A stretch of 64,000 bases of DNA from Clostridiales bacterium (GTDB lineage Bacteria > Bacillota > Clostridia > Oscillospirales > Oscillospiraceae). Position numbers and translations under genes: made by a program. The stretch lies in the NCBI GenBank assembly GCA_020859945.1, contig JAJBVG010000036.1:1-64000 (forward strand). The letters run 5' to 3'. Below the pieces are notes generated by a model. The model was not told the DNA's origin. It saw only the letters and a list, made by a program, of their open reading frames with translations, and made no database searches. Positions 24,973-31,978 of this stretch are shown here, piece by piece; position 1 is the first letter of the stretch, and each line of letters starts with the position of its first letter.

Positions 24973-24998
24973 TCGGCCTGCCGCACCCGGCGGGCCGA
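24973..24998 (-). promoter_or_regulatory. Intercistronic hairpin between dehydrogenase and kinase genes
   Basis: TCGGCC and GGCCGA (24973-24978, 24993-24998) close a GC-rich stem with inner GCCG/CGGC pairs. It has no T run. In a leftward mRNA it could stabilise or modulate expression of the genes that follow. Confidence 0.35.
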
Positions 24999-25033
24999 TT
25001 TGTCATGTCCGAAAGGGTCTGCGGGACGCTGGC

Positions 25034-25810
25034 TTAGAAGCAGGTGAACGCGCCGTCGATGACGAAATCAGAACCTGTGGTAAAGGTGCTGGTATCCCCG
25101 GCCAGGTACACGCAGATGGATTCCAGCTCCTCCGGCTTGCCCATTCTGCCCAGCGGGGCCATGGCGTTCCACTTCTCGATGAGGGGGATCAGCGTGGGGG
25201 AGTTCAGCGTCAGTTCGGTGCCGATATAGCCGGGGCTGATGCTGTTGACCCGCACGCCCCGCTTGGCCCATTCGATGGCCAGCGACTTGGTCAGCTGAAT
25301 GACGCCTGCCTTAGACGCATTGTAGGCGCACTGGGGCTGGGGGACGTTGACGATGTGGGCCGACATGGAGGCGGTGTTGATGATGGAGCCGCCGCCGTGG
25401 GCCAGCATGTATTTCCCTGCCGCAATGTCGGTGAGGAAAATGCCGTTGAGGTTGATGTTGATGACCTTCAGCCACTGGTCATAGGTCATCTCCTCCGCCG
25501 GAGCGTTGATGCAGATACCGGCGTTGTTGTGGCAGAAGTCCAGGCCGCCCAGCTCCTGCACGACCTGCTCCACCATGCTGTCCACCTGCGCCTTGTCGGT
25601 GCAGTCGGTCTTGATGGCGATGACCTTGCGGCCGGTCAGCGCCGCCAGCTCCCTGGCGGTCTTTTCCGCCTCCGCGATGTCCACGTCCACGATGGCCACG
25701 TCCGCGCCCGCCTCGGCGAACGCCGTAGCGGTACACTTGCCGATGCCCCGCGCAGCGCCAGTGACAAAGCCCTTTTTCCCGTCCAACCGCATTTTCTCGA
25801 TGATACCCAT
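25034..25810 (-). CDS. SDR-family NAD(P)-dependent polyol/sugar dehydrogenase
   Basis: 258 residues. The start at 25810 (MGIIEKMRLDGKK) follows AAGGAG; a longer reading upstream lacks a site and crosses the promoter. The Rossmann motif TGAARGIG, the NNAG structural motif and the catalytic pair in CAYNASKAG define a classical short-chain dehydrogenase. It is the first gene of an operon with an FGGY kinase and a GPH symporter, so the likely role is oxidation of an imported polyol (arabinitol, mannitol or similar) or interconversion of a ketose. The family is certain; the substrate is open. Confidence 0.9.
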   Translation of the reverse strand: MGIIEKMRLDGKKGFVTGAARGIGKCTATAFAEAGADVAIVDVDIAEAEKTARELAALTGRKVIAIKTDCTDKAQVDSMVEQVVQELGGLDFCHNNAGICINAPAEEMTYDQWLKVININLNGIFLTDIAAGKYMLAHGGGSIINTASMSAHIVNVPQPQCAYNASKAGVIQLTKSLAIEWAKRGVRVNSISPGYIGTELTLNSPTLIPLIEKWNAMAPLGRMGKPEELESICVYLAGDTSTFTTGSDFVIDGAFTCF

Positions 25811-25851
25811 GATTTGTACACTCCTTATTTTGTATTTCCAATTAAGAAAAT

Positions 25852-26008
25852 CATTTTGTAAGTTCATTTTCCTAATTGCATTTACATAATAAGCCCTGAA
25901 ATCCAATTCGTCAACCCGTAATAATAGCTAAAGTTGAAGTGAAATTTTTGTGCAGGTTTCACAATTCGCTTTTTCGCCGCGTCATGGTATAATTCAATTT
26001 ACAAAATG
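25852..26008. promoter_or_regulatory. Mirrored 10-base sites and extended -10 in the ROK/SDR divergent region
   Basis: CATTTTGTAA (25852-25861) and TTACAAAATG (25999-26008) are exact reverse complements, one in each leader. The rightward gene has an extended -10, TGGTATAAT (25985-25993), just before the right copy. Sites of this type are plausible operators for the ROK repressor encoded here. Confidence 0.5.
25886..25914 (-). promoter_or_regulatory. Promoter of the SDR-kinase-symporter operon
   Basis: On the minus strand TTGACG (25914-25909) and TATTAT (25891-25886) are 17 bases apart. Transcription would start near 25879, about 70 bases before the dehydrogenase start. Confidence 0.7.
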
Positions 26009-26036
26009 GGTTTACAATCGGAAGGGGAACCACGTC

Positions 26037-27173
26037 ATGGCAAACAGCATCACCCCAAACCAAATCAAGCAGAACAACCGAAACCTGATCTATCAATATA
26101 TCTACACCAATCAAACGGTCTCCCAACAGGACATCTGCTCCGCGCTGCATTTGAGCCGCCCCACCGTTACCGGTAAGCTGGCGGAGCTGGAGCAGGAGGG
26201 GCTGATTGCCCGGTGCGGACAAATCGACAGCGAGTATGTGGGGCGCAAGGCCACCGCCTATGGCATTGTCCCCAACTACCGGGTCAGCGTGGGGGTGGAA
26301 ATTCGGAGGCGAGAGGTCAAAATCATCGCCATTGATTTGTACGGCAGCAAAATCAAACGGCTGGCCTGTCCCATCGCCTACACGAACAGCGACGCCTATT
26401 TTCAGGAGGTGTGCGGTGAAATCCTCTCTTTCATTGGCTCGCTCCAACTGAAATCGGAACAAATTCTCGGCGTTGGAGTGGCGTTTCAGGGGCTTGTCGC
26501 CCCCGACCATAATACGGTGATTTATGGAAAAATCCTGAACTGTACCGGCCTGTCCACCCAAGCGTTCACCAAATATCTCCCCTATCCCTGCGCGTTCTTT
26601 CACGACGCGGACAGCGCCGCCGTGTCGGAGCTGTGGGTCTCCCCGGAGCTGAAAGACGGGGTTTATCTGTCCATCAGCAGGCACCTGGGGGCCGCCATCG
26701 TCCGGGACGGCAAAATATTGTCCGGCAAGCACGGCCATAACGCCACCATCGAACACATCCAGATGAAACCGGACGGCGCGGCCTGCTACTGCGGAAAGCG
26801 GGGCTGCATGGAGACCCTCTGTTCCCTCAAGGCGCTGCTCCATCCAGAGGAAACGCTGGAAGCCTTTTTCGGGCAGCTCCGCTCCGGCGACCCTGCCTGT
26901 CGCCAGCGCTGGGACGTGTTTTTGACAGATTTGGCCGCTTCCATTAACATGCTCCACCTGGTTCACGATACCGACTTTATCCTGGGCGGGTATCTGGCTC
27001 CTTATCTGCGGCAGGACGATTTGGCGGCGCTTCACGAAAAAATCAAAGCGCTGACGCCTTTTCCCGAACCGGAGGATTTTATTTCCATCAGCAAAATGCC
27101 AAAGCACAACATCACCATCGGGGCCGCGCTCCCCTATGTTCAGGAGTTTCTAGCCCAGAACACCCGTTCTTAG
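26037..27173 (+). CDS. ROK-family transcriptional repressor (NagC/XylR type)
   Basis: 378 residues. The start at 26037 (MANSITPNQIKQNN) follows GAAGGGGA. Residues 10-75 are a winged helix-turn-helix (SQQDICSALHLSRPTVTGKL), and the remainder is a sugar-kinase-like ROK domain. The zinc-binding CxCGxxGC pattern is visible as CYCGKRGCMETL. Several catalytic positions of true ROK kinases look altered, in line with a sensor rather than an enzyme. It diverges from the polyol operon across 226 bases that hold mirrored sites, so it probably represses that operon until a sugar or sugar phosphate binds. Confidence 0.9.
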   Translation: MANSITPNQIKQNNRNLIYQYIYTNQTVSQQDICSALHLSRPTVTGKLAELEQEGLIARCGQIDSEYVGRKATAYGIVPNYRVSVGVEIRRREVKIIAIDLYGSKIKRLACPIAYTNSDAYFQEVCGEILSFIGSLQLKSEQILGVGVAFQGLVAPDHNTVIYGKILNCTGLSTQAFTKYLPYPCAFFHDADSAAVSELWVSPELKDGVYLSISRHLGAAIVRDGKILSGKHGHNATIEHIQMKPDGAACYCGKRGCMETLCSLKALLHPEETLEAFFGQLRSGDPACRQRWDVFLTDLAASINMLHLVHDTDFILGGYLAPYLRQDDLAALHEKIKALTPFPEPEDFISISKMPKHNITIGAALPYVQEFLAQNTRS

Positions 27174-27231
27174 CCAAATATTAGCGGTTTTAACGCCGTT
27201 TTTATGGAACATCGGACCGTGTAATAACTTA

Positions 27232-27480
27232 TCAGATAAAAAATGCCCCGACACGGCAGCCACAACTTCTGTGGTGCTGTGTCGGGGTCAGTGGGAAGGC
27301 CAGAGAGCGGAGCTTGTTTCTCCTGCTCTCTGGTTTTTTGATAGAGATTCGACAAGCAATCATGGGCTGGACGCAACCAACGCTTTCCTCCATGGGGCAC
27401 TCCCGCAGGATGTTCAACAGGCATTGCTCCGCCTGCCGCAGACGGGGCAGCGCCGCGCCGTAATATTCTTCTTCGGTCAT
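27232..27480 (-). pseudogene. N-terminal fragment of a RelA/SpoT-type (p)ppGpp synthetase
   Basis: From the start MTEEEYYGAALPRLRQ about 65 codons read like the N-terminus of a small alarmone synthetase, including ISIKKPESRRNKLRSLAFPL, which corresponds to the substrate-side segment (R-IK-PES-KL) of that family. After LTPT the frame runs into the hairpin of the terminator at 27238-27287 and stops. The catalytic core is absent, so no ppGpp synthesis is possible. The gene seems to have lost about 120 codons by a deletion that joined its 5' part to its own or another terminator. Confidence 0.5.
27238..27287 (-). terminator. Intrinsic terminator of the leftward unit
   Basis: CCCCGACAC and GTGTCGGGG (27246-27254, 27279-27287) close a long hairpin, with further pairing inside. 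The minus strand then has a run of six T. It ends the GtrA-fusion/4-TM/RelA-fragment unit and lies inside the reading frame of the RelA fragment. Confidence 0.8.
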
Positions 27481-27490
27481 GGCGTTTGTC

Positions 27491-27853
27491 TCATTGCTTT
27501 CGCTGGCCCAGACCATAACAGAGCACGCCGCTCAGCAGGAAAATCCCGCCCGCGACCCAGTAGACCGCGCTCAGCCGGTTGGTGGTGCCGTAAATCTCCA
27601 GCGCCCCGCGGAAGAGGCAGCCCACGGTGAAGGCAGCGATGCCGGAGTGATACAAATTCCGGGCCAGCCGTCCCGGAACCCGCCATTCGGAACCGGCCAG
27701 GACGAAAAAGGGCAGCACGCCTCCTGCCAGTGGGACCGCAAAGGCATAAATCATATAGTAAGAGAATACCCCGTGGCTGAACCGCTCGTAGACCGCCCCA
27801 AACAGCGCGCAGAACAGGGACACAAAGAGATAGACAAAGCCCGTCCGCCCCAT
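27491..27853 (-). CDS. Small membrane protein, four predicted helices, unknown function
   Basis: About 120 residues from MGRTGFVYLFVSL. Four hydrophobic segments are visible (VYLFVSLFCALFGAVY, YYMIYAFAVPLAGGVL, a region around IAAFTVGCLF, and YWVAGGIFLLSGVLCYGL), and the C-terminus is basic. An upstream in-frame ATG at 27889 overlaps the preceding gene and has no clear ribosome site; the chosen start is itself not strongly marked. It lies between the glycosidase fusion and the RelA fragment in one leftward unit. I do not recognise the family. Confidence 0.55.
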   Translation of the reverse strand: MGRTGFVYLFVSLFCALFGAVYERFSHGVFSYYMIYAFAVPLAGGVLPFFVLAGSEWRVPGRLARNLYHSGIAAFTVGCLFRGALEIYGTTNRLSAVYWVAGGIFLLSGVLCYGLGQRKQ

Positions 27854-27869
27854 CTGCTCATGAGGGGCC

Positions 27870-28988
27870 TCAATACCCAATATATACAATGTCGCTCACA
27901 CTTCTTTCTTTGATGTGCCGCCCGCTGGTGGTGGGCTGGTTGATGACCTGGCCGTTGAAATACAGGGTGGAGGAGCCGCCGCCGTCCAGATTATAGGCAG
28001 TGGAGCCCCCCAGCTCTGACAGAAACGCCGCCAGTTCGGAGAGGGTCAGCCCCGCGCTCTCCTCCGTGCGCCCGTCGGAGACCACAAATACATAGTGCGG
28101 GCTGTCGATGATGCCGATGGCCGTCCTGGGATTGCTGGCCTTGGCCTTGCCCACCTCCTCGTCCTGGGTGACGGAAACCGTCCCCTCCGTCACCAGCGCC
28201 GGACCAAAGGAGAGCACCTGGACCGCGCCGGCTTCCAGCAGCGGCTCCGCTGTCACCTCGTCCTCAGAGATAATGCCAAAGGAACCGTTCGCGTAGATGA
28301 CCAAGTCCTCCTGGCCGCTGGACGCAGTGGAGCGGTAAAGGGCGCCGTTGCGGATCACATATCCGCTCTCCTGCGCGCCATAATAGTCCCCGTTGATGGC
28401 CAGAATCGCCCCCACGCTCTCAGCAATCTCTGAGGTTTTTGCGGTGACGTTCCGGCCATAGGCGTTTTCGGCCAGAGCCGTCTGCGAATACTCCGCGGAG
28501 GAGAGGACGATGTCCGCCACATAAATGGCAGTCTCGTATTCCCGGTATTCCGTCAGGGTGATGGTGATATTCTCGTCGCTGTAGGAGGTTTCGGTGATGA
28601 TCGTCTCCGTCTCCTCCTGCGCCTCGTCCTCAATTTCCTCTGTTTCCTCTTCTGTCTGGGCAGACTGGGCGCTGCTTTCCGCCTCAGCTGCCACGGCGTA
28701 GACCCGTGTGATAACGAAAGTATCCAGAGCCAGGTAGACGGTAAAAGCGGTCAGCAACACGCTGTAAAGCACCGACCAACTGAGCAGAAAGAACAGCAGC
28801 TCGGTGCAGAGCTTGGCGGCGTACCGGTTCATCCCCAGTCCGCCGGTCAGGAGGTGCAGCGTCCAGGTGTTGCCCGTCAGCACCACCACCGCCAGCAGGA
28901 AATATTGTCCGGCGGACCTGACGGCGCTTCTGTCGCTTTGAAACACCAGGTTCCGGTTCAGGGTGTAATTGACGCTGGCGCTGACCAC
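27870..28988 (-). CDS. In-frame fusion: partial GtrA-like membrane domain joined to a phosphodiester glycosidase (NAGPA-like)
   Basis: 372 residues. The first 70 or so (VNYTLNRNLVF, then LNMNR-like loop MNRYAAKLCTELLFFLLSWSV) are the C-terminal half of a GtrA-family flippase-type protein, which moves lipid-linked sugars. Without a break the sequence continues as LYSVLLTAFTVYLALDTF, the N-terminal anchor of a phosphodiester glycosidase, then an acidic linker and the NAGPA domain with AINGDYY, NPRTAIG, VSDGR and AYNLDGGGSSTLYFNG. The glycosidase part, which in this family hydrolyses a sugar-phosphodiester bond, is complete. The GtrA part has no N-terminus: the frame begins at a GTG codon right at a junction with a rightward AraC fragment. 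Deletion or assembly error both explain this. Confidence 0.75.
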   Translation of the reverse strand: MVSASVNYTLNRNLVFQSDRSAVRSAGQYFLLAVVVLTGNTWTLHLLTGGLGMNRYAAKLCTELLFFLLSWSVLYSVLLTAFTVYLALDTFVITRVYAVAAEAESSAQSAQTEEETEEIEDEAQEETETIITETSYSDENITITLTEYREYETAIYVADIVLSSAEYSQTALAENAYGRNVTAKTSEIAESVGAILAINGDYYGAQESGYVIRNGALYRSTASSGQEDLVIYANGSFGIISEDEVTAEPLLEAGAVQVLSFGPALVTEGTVSVTQDEEVGKAKASNPRTAIGIIDSPHYVFVVSDGRTEESAGLTLSELAAFLSELGGSTAYNLDGGGSSTLYFNGQVINQPTTSGRHIKERSVSDIVYIGY

Positions 28989-29009
28989 CCGCGCCCCCCA
29001 CGTTGGAGG

Positions 29010-29334
29010 CGGTCAGGCTGGCCCCGCCGCCCTCTACGCGGAGACCCATTTGGCGGAAAAAATCACCCTGGAGGGGGCGGCACAAAGCCTGCTGGTCAGT
29101 CAGAGCGCCCTCCAGCAAACCTTCCGGGACAAACTGGGGGTCAGCTTTTACCGCTTCGTCACCCAACGGCGGCTGATCGCGGCAAAAAACCTGATTTTGG
29201 AGGGACAACCTCTGACTTCCGTTGGGGAACAGGTGGGCTTTTCTGACTATTCGACCTTTTATCGGGCCTTCCAAAAGGAATACGGCGTTTCCCCCTCTCA
29301 GTTCCGCAAGAGGAACCGGCCCGCTAATGGATGA
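29010..29334 (+). pseudogene. C-terminal DNA-binding part of an AraC-family regulator
   Basis: The frame from about 29010 to 29334 covers both helix-turn-helix motifs of an AraC regulator (LEGAAQSLLVSQSALQQTF and LTSVGEQVGFSDYSTFYRAF) and ends GVSPSQFRKR. The sensor domain and the start codon are missing. The 5' edge abuts the truncated start of the GtrA/glycosidase gene on the other strand, so one rearrangement near 28990-29010 cut both genes. The fragment could bind DNA only if some upstream start is used; none with a ribosome site is visible. Confidence 0.75.
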
Positions 29335-29716
29335 CGGGGTTTGTTGATCGCAGCAGTCTGATGTTTGTCTAAAACAGGCGATTCATGAATTTGTTCCGTT
29401 TTGATATTCTCTGATTGATTCCTTTTTCTGCGGTTTCACTCACATTGTTTCGTAAATTCGTTCCTGTTTTCCCTATCTTCAACGCCAGTCTCAGAGGCAG
29501 CGCCATCCAGAACAATGTCTCCTAGCGAGGGGACTGCAACGTCCCCTGTTCCTTCTATTAGCAAACAACACGCCGCTACCCTGCGCGCAGGATAGCGGCA
29601 TTGTTTTACCCGTCAGACAGATGATGGTACAGGTTGCTTGCTAATTTCTATATTCTTTGCGCTGCTACCGGCGGAAGAATACGTTGTCGCCGCAGGAATT
29701 GTGCACAGAAGTTTTA
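29335..29716. other. Intergenic region at the edge of an AT-rich segment
   Basis: No gene is supported. It contains a strong terminator at 29567-29608 and a shorter GGGGAC/GTCCCC stem near 29529-29547. From about 29340 the base composition becomes clearly more AT-rich, which continues through the module at 29717-31869. Confidence 0.5.
29567..29608 (+). terminator. Strong terminator downstream of the AraC fragment
   Basis: ACAA...GCCGCTA pairs with TAGCGGC...TTGT, and the centre CCTGCGCGCAGG is itself a palindrome. TTGTTTTACC follows on the plus strand. Confidence 0.7.
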
Positions 29717-31006
29717 TCAATCCCATGATATTGTTTCTAAATGTAAATCATCCCCCTCTATCATTTTCTTGTAGCTGCCAAAAACAAATTCCTTTTTAAT
29801 TTCCCGAATATATTCCTTGTCACTGATTAGTCGTTGAACCATCACCAGCAGTCCACCCATGTCCAGCTGCTTTATGGTAGCTTTATTTCCAACTGCCATG
29901 TTCCCTCCAACCCAGAGGGCATTGCTGGAGGTGGCGATGACGTTAGAATATGTAATTATTTTCCTGGTGCGGATGCTGTACACATCTTTTGATATTCCAT
30001 CGGCGGGGTTATACATGAGCATATGGACGGTAGAAATGATGGTGTTAATAAGCTCCGCCAATTTCGCCGAAGCACCTACTTTCATCAAATCGCCATTGCT
30101 TACGTACTTGGTCAGCCGTTCAACATCCTTGTTGGAAAGGATGAGATTGGCCGCCGGGATCTGGATTCCGCAAGGCGTATACAAATCTGTGCCAATATGA
30201 ATGATTTGCTTGATTAGCGATGCCACAAGCGCGCCCGGCTGTTCTTTCGTTCGCTCTATTACATTTTCCAGCATTACAATAGTTGACCCATATGTCGCAA
30301 TCCGCGGGTCCTTATAATCTGATGTATAAACGACATGATTGGTCGTCAGCACCGGAATACCAATCCCTTTTACCGCAATCGGTGTTTTCACACAGGTAAT
30401 GGTATTGGTCATGATGTTGCCCGTTCCAAAAATCAGGCCCAAAACAGGATCATGCCCCAACGTAGAGTAGCGGTGGTTTGCACCCTTAAACAGATTCATC
30501 TTTTCTGTAGGGATATAGGATTCTATATCGAAATCCCACATTCTGTTTTTACCTTTTAAGTAGTCGATTTGTGCTTTTGTCAATGGAGTTGTCGCATCAT
30601 AGGGAACGCCCAGTTTCGTAATAATATGCTCCATTGACGCATGGTATGGCACCTCCTCCTCTTCCGGATCGGCCCCAAACTGCTGCAATATTTTTTCTTG
30701 GAATTTATGTAGAGTGTCTTCCTTTTGGTTTCCCTGGCCGGCCTTTTCCGGTTTGGTCAGTTCATTCAGAATGACCCATCTAGCGACCTGCAACCCTGTA
30801 GCTACAAACAAAAACGGGATGTCCTTTCCATTCAGCCCTGTTTGATTTTCAAACTCACGGTCCAAATCGTCCAGTATTTCCCTTGTATTGTGGGCCACTG
30901 TTGCGACCCGGTTCGCCTCCTGTCGGCCTTCCTCCAAGCTGTTGATGGTATTATCCATGCGGCCCTGAATCTGGGATCTTCTTTTTCGGAACTCTTCGCT
31001 GCTCAT
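29717..31006 (-). CDS. Unknown protein, second gene of an uncharacterised two-gene module
   Basis: 429 residues; I do not recognise the family. Residues 1-60 are a charged coiled-coil-like helix (RRSQIQGRMDNTINSLEEG). A hydrophobic helix follows near 65-82 (IPFLFVATGLQVARWVIL). The centre has a striking glycine-rich segment, LGHDPVLGLIFGTGNIM, then alternating hydrophobic and small-residue stretches that could be membrane-associated or a packed beta/alpha core. No nucleotide-binding loop, nuclease triad or metal site is evident. Its start overlaps the stop of the upstream gene by four bases (ATGA), so the two proteins are translationally coupled and likely interact. Composition is more AT-rich than flanking genes, which suggests transfer. 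Linked WYL and XRE regulators hint at defence or stress, by inference only. Confidence 0.65.
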   Translation of the reverse strand: MSSEEFRKRRSQIQGRMDNTINSLEEGRQEANRVATVAHNTREILDDLDREFENQTGLNGKDIPFLFVATGLQVARWVILNELTKPEKAGQGNQKEDTLHKFQEKILQQFGADPEEEEVPYHASMEHIITKLGVPYDATTPLTKAQIDYLKGKNRMWDFDIESYIPTEKMNLFKGANHRYSTLGHDPVLGLIFGTGNIMTNTITCVKTPIAVKGIGIPVLTTNHVVYTSDYKDPRIATYGSTIVMLENVIERTKEQPGALVASLIKQIIHIGTDLYTPCGIQIPAANLILSNKDVERLTKYVSNGDLMKVGASAKLAELINTIISTVHMLMYNPADGISKDVYSIRTRKIITYSNVIATSSNALWVGGNMAVGNKATIKQLDMGGLLVMVQRLISDKEYIREIKKEFVFGSYKKMIEGDDLHLETISWD

Positions 31007-31869
31007 GATTTCACCTCACATAAATATTTCAGCTCCGCAATCTGCATTTTGGTTGTAGAAATTTCATCCAACATTTCGCAAATGATGCCCATTAATTCCT
31101 GACACTCGGCGTTTCCCTCCGCTTTCAGCTTATTCAGCTTCTTTTTTAATTCATCAATCTTTGCTTCGTTCGTCTTCTTCATGTCCTGGTATTTGCGTTG
31201 TGCAGCTTGATCCATCTTTCTTGCTTGCGCCCTATACAACTGATTAAACAGTAAGGAGATAATGCCAGAGTATTTGTCACCGTGTAATATGAGCATTAGG
31301 ATTATTAGAACTGGATCAATCTTGCCTAATGTGCCCGTGGTGGTTGTGTTAAAAGGTTCACCGTCAGGGATATCAGCCGTGTCGAGTGTTTCCTGCGTTT
31401 TGGAACTGGATTCAGATTCCTCCACTATGCTAGACAAATCGAGCGTTTTCCCAAGTACAGGAAGAAAAACGCTTCCATTCGCAACAATACCTTTAGAAGC
31501 TTCTTTAGTAACATCTTTTATTTGCTGGTTCACCCGTTGTTCAAGCTTTTCCTTTGTTTTCTCCAGTTCCTCCAGTTTTTCTTGCAGAGCATCTGCCTGA
31601 ATGTCAAATGCCTCATCCTTGGCCTTGAACAGTTCAAGGGTTTGCTGGTATTCATCCTCAATTTCCTTGTATGTTTCCTCAAATTCCTGAGCTGCTTTTT
31701 CACAGCCTCTCTTTCCTCCTTCAATTTCGACATCACTACGGATTACAGCTAATTTGTTCGGGATTTCTTTTATTTGCAGATGTACATCCTCTTGGATTTC
31801 GCCTATCTTTTCTGACACAGTATTTCCAAGGTCATCAAAGAACATTTCTAAGTCAAATAGGAAACCCAT
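31003..31869 (-). CDS. Unknown coiled-coil membrane protein, first gene of the two-gene module
   Basis: 288 residues; family not recognised. Residues 55-125 form a long coiled coil (FEETYKEIEDEYQQTLELF, LQEKLEELEKTKEKLEQRV). A short linker rich in Ser and Thr follows, then one hydrophobic segment (DPVLIILMLILHG, about residue 190). The C-terminal 70 residues form a second coiled coil (KTNEAKIDELKKKLNKLKAE). This layout suggests a membrane-anchored scaffold with helical arms on both sides. It starts at 31869 with GGAGG upstream and overlaps the next gene by four bases. A WYL regulator gene lies 110 bases upstream in the same direction. Confidence 0.65.
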   Translation of the reverse strand: MGFLFDLEMFFDDLGNTVSEKIGEIQEDVHLQIKEIPNKLAVIRSDVEIEGGKRGCEKAAQEFEETYKEIEDEYQQTLELFKAKDEAFDIQADALQEKLEELEKTKEKLEQRVNQQIKDVTKEASKGIVANGSVFLPVLGKTLDLSSIVEESESSSKTQETLDTADIPDGEPFNTTTTGTLGKIDPVLIILMLILHGDKYSGIISLLFNQLYRAQARKMDQAAQRKYQDMKKTNEAKIDELKKKLNKLKAEGNAECQELMGIICEMLDEISTTKMQIAELKYLCEVKS

Positions 31870-31902
31870 CCTTTTATCCTCCTAAAATATAAAGTATTCT
31901 GA

Positions 31903-31955
31903 TTATTCCTCCAGCGCAACATACTCCCCCTGGCTTCGCAGCCACATATCGCCCT
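31903..31955 (-). pseudogene. Duplicated tail of a WYL regulator
   Basis: The minus strand reads GDMWLRSQGEYVALEE and stops, nearly the same as the last residues of the WYL protein ending at 31979 (IDMWLRSQGEYVTIEV). Only about 16 codons remain. It lies between the intact WYL gene and the unknown two-gene module, and shows that a second, diverged WYL gene or the 3' end of the same gene was once here. Confidence 0.65.
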
Positions 31956-31978
31956 CCTCTTCTGAAAATGTATCCTTT

